The notes beneath the pieces were generated by a model. It was given only the letters and a program-made list of their open reading frames with translations, searched no databases and was not told where the DNA came from. This document shows, piece by piece, positions 55,675 to 64,000 of a stretch of 64,000 nucleotides of DNA (positions within the stretch are counted from its first letter, which is position 1; each line of letters begins with the position of its first letter). The position numbers and the translations under genes were made by a program. This DNA comes from Adiantum capillus-veneris. Lineage: Eukaryota > Streptophyta > Polypodiopsida > Polypodiales > Pteridaceae. The stretch spans positions 35,549,969 through 35,613,968 of the forward strand of contig CM043942.1 in assembly GCA_014529385.2 (NCBI GenBank), given 5' to 3'.

Positions 55675-58600
55675 CTAGTAGTTTTCTATTACCTTAGGTG
55701 CCTCGTCGAGTTGTAAGGGTGGTAAGGTACTCTCCCAGGATCGAACTTGAAGTGGTTCATCAGGTGATTTTTGAACACTGGGAGGTGTGGATTCCTTTGT
55801 AGCTTTATGGAGGTCCACTATTGTAGGTGGAGACTGTGGAGAAGCTTTTATCTCTATGGATGCATTACATGAGGAGCTAGAAGCTTCATGGGACTCCCCC
55901 CTTGTTGAGCTAGGTGGAACAAATTGTTCTTTCTTCGGTACCCAAATTAGCTCTAGAACGGGTGTGTAACATTCTGTGATTTTTTTATTTCCACGATCGT
56001 TGATTCGTTTTGGAGCTACATGATTGGGCTCGCATGGGTCAAGTGACAGGTAAGAACACGATCTACGTTTTGGCACCTAGATTTGATCATTTCCTTGATA
56101 GTAGCCTTGGGCTTCCAATAGTCGTTTAGGAATCCAACGCCACGTTTTCTTACTTTTCTTGGAGCGAGTGGTACGTTTCTTACAAGGCTTTCGTTTTTTA
56201 GTACTAGCCATGGTCGCTAAAGAAGCTTTAGGGACCCACTTGTATGTTTTGTTCGTTACATTAGGATGAGTCTTGTCAAAAGCTATATGCATTGCTTCTA
56301 GCATATTTAAGGGTACGGGCATTTCATCCCCCTCAGGTTTTACCCATGTCATCCCCCTATTTCCCCAAGTGTCTATGGTTGCTGCTAGGTGGATCCAATC
56401 CACATTGTCCGACTCGGTCATCCCAGGTAGTACATCCATATAAGGAGAATCTTCCCCAACATCAGTGTCCGCTTTACACGTGTAACAATACTGCAATGGG
56501 GCCGAGTGAACTGTGGTGTCAGATCTATGATCAATTATAAACCTGTTTCCTAGAGGATGTGCTCGACCAGTAACAAGATCCACTCGAATGACAGAATCTT
56601 GGAACTGCAAGTAGACATGGTTTTTAGACCAGTCATGCACCATTTTTGCTTCCCTCATGAAAGGACGTCCTAAGATCATCTCTGATGCCATAGTGTGTTT
56701 GGAGAAATCCATAACAATAAAGGTAATCCTTATTTTATGTCCAAAGACCCTGATCTTGAGATTTTTTAGCATCCCAATAGGTTTAACAAGAGACCCATTG
56801 GCCATCTTCACTACTATGGTTGTGGTCGTAAGGTGAGGTCTTCCCATAGTTTCCCAGCAATTTTTAGTCACAATGCTAACCCCAGCGCCACCATCAAGGA
56901 TTCCCTTCACAGTTAATCCCTTAGTAGTGATTGGTATGGTCGCATTGGATTCATCACCCTCAAAGTATTGTCCCAACTTGTTAACAGGTATTTCTATAAC
57001 AAGGTTCTCATCTAGGTTGGGTTGTGGATCTATGTATTCCTCGTCTATTGGCATGTCCCCAGCTCCATCCATCTGTGCAAATTGTGGTAGCCTAAACTTC
57101 GGTTCTCCATTGAGGAAGGCTCGAAGAGCTGAGACTAGCTCGGGGTCTTTATATAGTTTGGACATGATGGTGGTTCTAACTTCTGAAGACATGAAATCCA
57201 TCAATTTGGCAATGTTTAACGGCACCTTTTGGCCTTGAGTCCCTTGACGTGGGGAAGATGGGATCTCCATTTCTTCGATAGGATCAGGTAGTCCCTCTGT
57301 AAACATTCTTTCCATCAAGAAGTGAGTACGCCCACTTTCCCATGACTTTAACTCACTTTCTTCTTGGATGACACTAGGTATGTCCAAGGGTCTATGGACT
57401 TGGTGAGGTTGCCTAGGGAACATGGTGTCTGTAATCTGGATCTTCCTAGGTGCTGGTTCTAGATCCCTTTGGGTATCTTCTACCAAACTCCTTAATTGCT
57501 TGACTCGCTCAATCTCCTCTGTAGGGTTTGGGTAAGTTCCTATCTTCTTTTTGGATCCTGGCCATTGTGGCTCATGGAGATCTTCCTTCTTGGTTTCTAT
57601 GTTAGTGGTCGTTTTGGTCTCCATGGTTTCACCTGAATCAGAATCTTCTTCAGCGTCGTTCATATATACAGGGTCATCACCAGTCCCTATGTTGGTCTTT
57701 GAACTGGGGTCTGACTTCGCTGCTTTTTGCGATCTCTTTCTTCGTGTTTTCTTCTTTTTCTGAGATTGGGCAATTGATGCCGTGTCTCTTTCCTCAAGAA
57801 TATAATTTTGTTTTTGGAGCATCGATCGTGTGGGTACGTTTACTGGTACCACATGTGTACTTTGTGATGGCTCCTCGGTAACGTCAATCAAGTTTAATGG
57901 CGTTATCTTCGGTGCATTTGGATTATTTGGACATTGGGCAATCAAATGATCTATGCCACATCGATTACACATGAGTATCGGCATTGTAGACGTGCTCGCT
58001 TGATTGGTTTGCATTAGTGTGGCGTTCTTTTGTAGCCCAATAGGACACTCGGCTACACGATGTGGACCTCCACACTCATAGCATTGAAGAGGTGGTCTCT
58101 TAGCGGTGTAATTGATATTTTGGCCTCGTGCCGCAAGAGCAGCTACTTGATATACAGGTTTGACTTGTCCCCAATAGTCCTCCATGTAGTATTGTGGACT
58201 TTCTTCAAGCACATCCATCCCATAGGCGATATTAGGATCTATATCTTCCTCATAGCCTTCCAAACAAGAAATAGATGACTCACAACCCACTTGATTCACA
58301 GAAGTGATTCTCGGATGTGGTGGTTGCAGTCCTAGCACTGGAGGTGGTAAGGGTGTTGTTTGAACAACATTTTGGGCCCTAGGGACCATGTGTTGTGCTG
58401 TTTGTTCAAGAGGTGGGGCCGGCATCAAGGCAGGCACTCGAGGTGTGTCTGTCCATGCTAAGGTTGGTCTATTGGCCATCGCACGCTTAAATACTATGCA
58501 ATCCTTAGCTTGATGACCATACCTCCCACATGCATTGTAGTTCCCATTGAATTTTACTTTAAAAGTAGGGCATTCACAGGTACTATGCGGTCCATAGCAT

Positions 58601-59110
58601 ACTGAGCACCATTGCTGCTCCCTTCTTAGATACATATGATTGTTTTGCAGAGCACGATTGTCTCTGAGACTCTCTTGAGTAGCCTTGGTGAGATCTGCTA
58701 AAGTCATCTCAGATATCTTTGGCTCCTTAGCAATAGGCGTTAGGGTCATTGGCTGATGCCCTGATGCTTGCGAGCTAATAGATTTAGGCTCAACAGACAC
58801 TCTTTCTTCTTGAATCATTAAATTATCCTTTAATTGGATCGCATTGGTGGTGACTGCTTCCCAAGTGGTGATACCTCTAATGACTAGGCCATTGTAGATA
58901 TCCTCATGTCGTAACCCCCTAATGAATCTATCAAGCAATTGGTTATTGTTGAAGCGCTCATTTGGATTACAACGAGAATTCAAATGCTTCAAGCGACTTA
59001 TAAAGTCTCTCACCGACTCTCCTTTCTCTCGTTGGGCTTTCTGGAGCTGAGAGGCTACACCCCAAAGCACTCCCTCTCGTATATATTCTTTTAAGAACAG
59101 TCTCCTAAGA
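55675..59110 (-). pseudogene. Gypsy E Gag (C-terminal part) and aspartic protease
   Basis: A 997-codon open frame (59070-56077) extends upstream to about 59110 (LFLKEYIREGVLWG) and, past one TAG at 56077-56079, downstream to 55675. Order: Gag domain (DFISRLKHLNSRCNPNERF); zinc knuckles C-SV-C-YGP-H, C-GRYG-H-QAKD-C, C-YE-C-GGP-H-RVAE-C and C-NR-C-GID-H-LIAQ-C; a long charged linker with a Lys/Arg patch (KKKKTRRKRSQKAAK); protease with GILDGGAGVSIVT and the ILGRPFM flap-side motif; a basic C-terminus (TKKRKPCKKRTTRSKKSKK) and a Pro/Ser-rich tail. The protein would bind RNA and process Gag; it cannot copy or integrate DNA. The frame is far better kept than pol elsewhere in the window. Confidence 0.88.
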
Positions 59111-59170
59111 GTAGGGAAATAGTTTTTTCTTCCACCCTTAGGGTTCTATACCAATCCCCAGCCTTTCCAC

Positions 59171-60793
59171 TTAAGGTAGGCTTAAAGCATTGTTTTTATG
59201 TAGGTCATTGTGTTCTCCTAGAGAATCGCATATTTGTTCAAACACTTCGATATGCTTTCTCACATCCCCGTCTCCACTAAATTTTTGTGTGAGCTTGGTT
59301 ATTTGTACTGCCTTACTTCTAGGCTCTCTATCAGGCGTGTTACGCATATTCTCAGCAATAGATCGACCAATAGCTTGAGCAAATGTTGCCAAGTCACCTA
59401 AGTGAGCAGGCACCGTGGGTGAAGGCGCTGTACAGACTACATGTGGAGTAGGTATTGGCATTGGGCTTGGCACATAGGAAGCCCTTGGGTTCCACGTTGG
59501 GTACGATGTTGTGCCATGTGGTGGTCCATAGTTCATATGAGTGGCCCTAGGCATAGAAAACGTCGAATGTGACATGCTAATGCTAGGCGGTATAGTCCCA
59601 TGGAAATAAGAACTTGTGTATTGTGGTTGTGGAGCATAGGTAGTTGAAACAATGGGAGGGGTAGGGACTACATGAATACTTGGACCCATAGGTGCATACG
59701 ATTGGTTCGCACTTGTAGGTACTATTGCAGGCATTGAGCTACCATGTAGCGGTGCTTTACTAACAAACGAGGTCCATGGCGTGTTTCTTGGCATGCCCAT
59801 CATTGGGGTAGGCATGGTAGCCGTGGTGTCATCAAGGGAAAGATGAGCTAGACTTGGAAAAGTAAAGCTATCACTTGTGGGCTCAGATTGCATTGAGACC
59901 CCTGGCGAAACAACATATGGGGGATCGATGGGACTCACTGAGGGAGTCTCCATTTGTGATAGAGTGGGTTGTTTCCCTTTGCCCGTGTCTAAAAATCGCA
60001 TAGGACCCGTCGAACGTATGTTTATTCCTCGATTTTGCCTTTCAGACTGGATAATCCTATGGATGACATTGCAGATCATGGGTTGTTGTTCCTCTAGACT
60101 AGTGGCACTAGATGTGGATTGTACAACTTCTAACCAACCCACATGGTATGTGTAGCCCATATATAGGTCTGTCAAAGTCTCCATGTGTAGGTCATATTCC
60201 CAATTTTCATTGAGAAATACCCCATCCAAACTTGGTGTACTAGAGGGTTGTCGTGAGGTGGATGCAATGTTGCTTCCCGTGTTTTGACTTTTAGTCACCG
60301 CTACCTTAGAGGCGACTTTGGAAGGTGATATCTCGGTAGGGCCCTCATTAAACGAGGTAAGTAGAATGTCCACGTGGACACTCTGAGGGAGTGTGGGGTC
60401 TACAGGAGAAGTGAATGGTGATTCTACTTCCCCACCCCCTTCGTTTACTTCACTAGCTGTAGGTTCAAAGCGCGTAGCTCTACTAAAAGTTTCCATCAAA
60501 CGACTAAAAACACTAGTTCCAGGTTGTTGGGCTCAGCTAGGTACGGTTTCATTTGTTCCCCTGGGGCTTTGTGTAAGATGCTCTTCCATAATATCGTAGT
60601 CAGAGGAAGAGTCGCTAGCCGCTATATTTGGGTCTTGGGTTGCACTACCTTGGGTCCCCGCCGAGGGCGTAGACCCTAGCATGGAAGGATAGTGAGTACC
60701 CCCGTAAATCAAAGCACTAGCTAGTTGTTCGGACTCTAGCACACGACCATAGCGTAGATACATGTGCTTTGGGTGCCCTACAAGTGTCGGCAA
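59171..60793 (-). pseudogene. Gypsy E Gag N-terminal part
   Basis: Open from 60793 to 59171 apart from one TGA near 60530, before AQQPGTSVF. A low-complexity Pro/Ser/Thr/Met-rich region of about 350 residues (with repeated YAP, SHSTF and GPPHG-like words) precedes the Gag start (LGDLATFAQAIGRSIAENM, TKLTQKFSGDGDVRKHIEVF). Just past 59185 the frame shifts twice through GKAGDWYR before rejoining the 59070 frame. The TGA is one C/T change from CGA. Confidence 0.82.
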
Positions 60794-61644
60794 GTACCCT
60801 CAAAGGTTACTTGTTTTGTTTTGTGGGTGTTTTGCACCCCGTTTTCTACTTGATTTTTTCTTGTTTTTGATGTTTTTTTAATGTTTGATTTTTTTAATTA
60901 AAGTGTGTGATAGCTCGAAACGAGCGTATCACTTAGAGGGTCGCTGTGTGCTTTACAGCACAATTTTCGGGCATCTAACGTTCCGTTGGTCCTCAAAAAT
61001 TTTAGCTACGTGTGAAGCTAAAATTCTTTTTTTTTATAAAGGCGACTGAGGCCTAGGCTTGAGCGTGAGCTTGGGCTTGGGTCTGGGAGATATTCCAGAT
61101 CCCGATCCTACCTTTAAATTTTTAAATTTTTTTTAAGTTTTTTAATTTTAATTTTAATTTTAATTTTTTTATTTTATTTTTACATTTTTAAAGATAAGGC
61201 CGCCGCGGCTTGCGCGAGAGCACACACACACTCTCTCTACCTACTTCTAACTAATACACCTACTTTTACACACTAACACACTCTATTAACTCTCACTAAT
61301 CTACTTCCTACTTACTGTACACAGAAAACTAACTACCTTAATACACAGAGAATAAACACAGAACCTTTGAAATCTCTATTAACAAAGAAAAGTAACTACC
61401 TTAATACATAGAGAATAAACACAGAACCTTTGAAATCTCTATTAACAAAGAAAACTAACTACCTTAATACACAGAGAATAAACATAGAACCTTTGAAAAC
61501 TCCATTAACAAAAAAAACACACATTATAACACCAAATCCCTCTTCTCAACACACAAACACACACACACTCATTCCTTACCTTTCCTACAATAGAAATTGC
61601 ACCACGGAGAAGCACAGAGTGCTACTTGAGCTTCATGTATGGCA
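60794..61644. other. Gypsy E 5' leader
   Basis: Non-coding, T-rich then A/C-rich, with a GC patch (GGCCGCCGCGGC near 61198-61210) and a 63-bp tandem repeat. Confidence 0.75.
61326..61514. repeat. Three tandem 63-bp units in the gypsy E leader
   Basis: The word AACTACCTTAATACA recurs at about 61331, 61394 and 61457, each followed by GAGAATAAACA and CCTTTGAAA. Third unit slightly diverged. Confidence 0.9.
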
Positions 61645-61663
61645 TTCCCCGGCAGCGGCGCCA
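61645..61663 (-). promoter_or_regulatory. Gypsy E primer-binding site
   Basis: Minus-strand TGGCGCCGCTGCCGGGGAA, four bases from the LTR. It resembles the tRNA-Asp-type site common in Tat/Athila-lineage elements (from memory of that consensus). Confidence 0.8.
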
Positions 61664-61667
61664 AAAA

Positions 61668-62274
61668 TGTGCGCGTATGTCGCACATGTCAATGCAAGGA
61701 ACTTGCCGATACACCGTGTGCAAGCCACAAATGGCTCCAAGCACACAACAAGCTTAAACTAGTAAGCTCAAAGAAGGTGATGGTTTGTCACTCACCGCTC
61801 TACGCTTACTTCGTGGAGGATTCCTCGCCACGAAGAAGAAGGAGACGCCGCTTCGCCGCGCTCAATCGCTTCGCCGCCGCCGTCGTGCCTTCGTAATGCT
61901 CGATCGCCCACACACACACACTCTCTCTCTCTCACACATACACACACACAGAAGGAGGTGAAGAAGAAGAAGATGGAGATGGAGATGGAGCAAGAGCACT
62001 CTTCTATTGCACAAATGAGAGAATAAGTGAATTTTAGGTTTAGTTGACTTTTATATGAGCTCACCCCATTCACACTTGGGCGCCCATGCTTAGCCAACTA
62101 ATCCCTTGAATGTTCCAGTTAGAGTGCGCTTCTCATCGGCGATCACTCTTACCCTTTTCCTATTGGACCGACAAGCCCGGTACCTGACTCTACCAAATAA
62201 ATAATACAATGTCCGCCGTAGGTTACAACGTCCGTCGTAGGTGATAGGGTGTCCATGAGCCGTGAGGGTTAACA
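61668..62274 (-). repeat. Gypsy E 5' LTR
   Basis: 607 bp, same ends as 53312-53957, followed by GAGCC. Differences from the partner are about 4% by eye over the first 245 bp, mostly transitions, plus a shorter microsatellite. Confidence 0.95.
62048..62057 (-). promoter_or_regulatory. Gypsy E TATA-box candidate
   Basis: Minus-strand CATATAAAAG in the 5' LTR, kept in the other LTR at 53731-53740. Confidence 0.55.
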
Positions 62275-62279
62275 GAGCC

Positions 62280-63030
62280 AATGGCTCGGCAACTTGAGTT
62301 GATAGGCCATCTCATTGATTGGCCTAAGAATCTGGAACGAACCATAGTACCTTTTTGTTAACTTAGCATAGTACTTTTGGTGTCTTGTAGGATTCTTACC
62401 TGTCGTGTGCCTTAATGGAGCCTTGGGAAATTTAAGTAAGACGCAATCATTTTCTTTAAAGGCTTGGGCTCTTCAGTGCTTGACATGAGCATCCTTTTGC
62501 CTTTGTTGTGAGATAGAGATAGCATCCTTAATCTTTTGGAAAGATTCTTGTAGGTCTCGGCTATACTCATCTGCAGCGAAGATCTTCCCGTGTACCTTAA
62601 GTAGCACGGGACTTTTTGATCTTCCCTCAATTACCTCGAAAGGTGCTTTTTTTGTGGAAGTATGTACAGTGTTATTGTAGGCATACTCCACTAAGGGTAA
62701 GTATTTATCCCATTGGGATATATGATCTACTTCCGTTACATAGGCTTTTAGTAGATGAAGAATTGTTAGGTTAGCTATTTCACTTTGGCCATTCGTTTGC
62801 CGGTGATAGGCCGAAGAGAAATTTAGCCTTGTCCCTAAATTCTCAAAGAGACCCTTCCAAAAATTAATGGTCATTCTAGGATCTCTATCCGACACTATGG
62901 ACATTGGCAAGCCATGGTACTTGAAGATTTGTGAAATGAAGAGGGTTTCCATTTGATGGGCTTTGATAGTCTTTTTGACAGGTATAAAATGAGCTTGTTT
63001 ACTGATCCTGTCTACTATCGTCCATATTCA
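62280..63030 (-). pseudogene. Gypsy C integrase core and C-terminus, right of element E
   Basis: Minus frames encode FISQIFKYHGLPMSIVSDRD (second catalytic Asp), HRQTNGQSE (catalytic Glu), YLPLVEYAYNNTVH and the GPY-side C-terminus, then a frameshifted link to the chromodomain part at 53311. Ends at CCATATTC joined to an inverted polypurine tract. Confidence 0.88.
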
Positions 63031-63929
63031 AAGAGAGAGGTAATGTCATAAAAACTAATATCTAATTCTCCTAAATGATTTTCTCATGTTAAACTGATCA
63101 TTTAATATGGGGAAGTGCCAGGGGAGAAAAAGCTAGAATATTGGTTAAGCTGGTAGACCGGCCACAGTAGGGATCCAAAGGGGGCGCCATTTGCAAAAGA
63201 GCAAGGTGCAACAACGGGCTTAAAAGATCCTAAGGTTCAGCTCATTAATACTTCCAAAATGCTAAGGTTCCAAAATTCATAGGTTCTGTCCAAAGGTCAA
63301 AAGCCTAGGGAAATTGGATGCTTTGTGTGTGTCCCAAAAGTCTTTCACAAGCCCTACAAAGGAGGGGGCGAGCCCAAGAAGTAGGGGATGAGAGAGAAAC
63401 TCTCTCTCACACACACAAGCTCCCTTCACACAAAGGGAATGAGGGACACGTCAGCCCCCTATGCCAAATGCCCACAAGGTGTACTCAAATCCTATTGGAT
63501 GGCCTTGGAGGTGGACCAATGAGAATTAGGCTAGAGTAAATCTAGTTTAAAAAATTCAAAAACACTTAATAAAAGAACCAATAAGAATTAAGCTCTCTAG
63601 AAGATTATTGGACAGTCTCCCAAGGGGTTTAATGAGCATTCAACAGCCCAATGGCTTGCCAGATTCCTATTGGCCACGAGACAAAGGGTCCAATGAGAAT
63701 TTAGTTGCATTAATTAATTAGCAAAAGCTCTCACAAAAGAGGAAAGGGGGACATATATCAGAAGGCTATCACTTATGCTGCTTAATTTCCATTGGCTAAG
63801 CTTGGGGAGGTGCAATAGGGTGTGAGCATGAGTAAATAGCAAGAGGGGTCGACCAAGAGAGAGGGGGGGCTGATTTTTAAAAGGCACGATCACTTGCACA
63901 CTCACACAATCTCATGTGTGGAGCAAGAA

Positions 63930-63970
<41 letters not shown>

Positions 63971-64000
63971 TCTCAAGCTTTAATGAAAAGCTTACCACCT
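63031..64000 (+). repeat. Gypsy C polypurine tract and LTR in inverted orientation, runs off the window
   Basis: AAGAGAGAGGTAA (63031-63043) then TGTCATAAAAACTAATATC, the reverse complement of the gypsy A LTR right end. Contains the CCAAT cluster near 63470-63800 and a (CT)n run at 63931-63968. Confidence 0.92.

Larger units (their letters stand above)
53312..62274 (-). mobile_element. Gypsy E: large Gag-protease-only LTR element
   Basis: 8,963 bp with LTRs 53312-53957 (646 bp) and 61668-62274 (607 bp), TG...CA ends and 5-bp target duplication GAGCC (53307-53311 and 62275-62279). Reads right to left: a tRNA-Asp-like PBS, a leader with 63-bp repeats, gag, gag-protease, then 1.7 kb non-coding and a polypurine tract (minus AAGGGGGGCA, 53958-53967). 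No RT, RNase H or integrase motif was found. The PBS type and the long Gag with several knuckles suggest the Tat/Athila side of Ty3/gypsy, as inference. Confidence 0.93.
46947..64000. mobile_element. Gypsy A family copy C: scrambled and interrupted by two later elements
   Basis: Pieces left to right: integrase (minus) 46947-47419; the Copia-2 insertion; RNase H/integrase start (minus) 51168-51770; an inverted linker (plus) 51771-51945; PBS-leader-gag (plus) 51946-52880; 3' non-coding and chromodomain (minus) 52881-53311; the Gag-protease element E; integrase (minus) 62280-63030; polypurine tract and LTR (plus) 63031-64000. Copia-2 and E are bounded by direct target duplications inside this copy, so the scrambled copy predates both. 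Confidence 0.88.

Noticed and set aside
53312-62274. Endogenous pararetrovirus
   Set aside because: Direct LTRs, a PBS, a polypurine tract and a GAGCC target duplication identify an LTR retrotransposon; no movement-protein or viral coat features were seen.

Overview
The window looks like nuclear DNA of a land plant with a large, repeat-rich genome. The evidence is the element set: a Helitron with a Rep/PIF1 helicase, Copia elements primed by initiator-tRNA-Met, a chromodomain-type Ty3/gypsy family, a hAT transposase with a DUF659-like domain, a plant-type LINE reverse transcriptase, and many long (GA/CT)n and (CA/TG)n microsatellites. A fern, lycophyte or gymnosperm would fit, but nothing here fixes the taxon. 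I see no intact host gene. The only candidate host-derived coding sequence is a frameshifted protein kinase (22326-23779, minus). No tRNA, rRNA or CRISPR array was recognised.

Layout. 1-2395: low-information DNA with (CT)n and (GA)n tracts. 2396-13537: a decayed Helitron on the minus strand, split in its Rep domain by a 6.5-kb unit with long diverged terminal inverted repeats (5314-11838). That unit carries a striking tandem array of large palindromes separated by poly-C tracts (about 7672-9060). 13538-16363: unrecognised degenerate coding remnants, a 3x114-bp repeat and a microsatellite. 16369-21542: a complete but pseudogenised Copia element (227-bp LTRs, TSD TCAAT). 21548-24961: the kinase pseudogene between two copies of a microsatellite-bearing repeat. 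24962-39401: a gypsy family (family A) as one near-complete element followed by scrambled, partly inverted fragments. 39402-42262: a hAT transposase gene with GGGACGG-rich subterminal DNA. 42414-about 44898: the gag end and LTR of another LTR element. 44899-46946: a truncated LINE. 46947-64000: a second scrambled family-A copy, interrupted by a deletion-derivative Copia (47420-51167, TSD ATTCA) and by a 9-kb gypsy element that encodes only Gag and protease (53312-62274, TSD GAGCC).

The genes do not form a pathway; this is a stack of nested mobile elements. The order of events can be read from it: Helitron before the TIR unit; family-A copy before Copia-2 and before the Gag-protease element. 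LTR pairs differ by roughly 2% (Copia-1), 5% (Copia-2) and 4% (Gag-protease element) by eye. Most premature stops can be explained by C-to-T change, as expected for heavily methylated repeats. The observations most worth a second look are the palindrome/poly-C array, whose arms differ between units yet stay complementary, the microhomology-joined gypsy mosaics, and the two non-autonomous retroelements that keep long coding frames.
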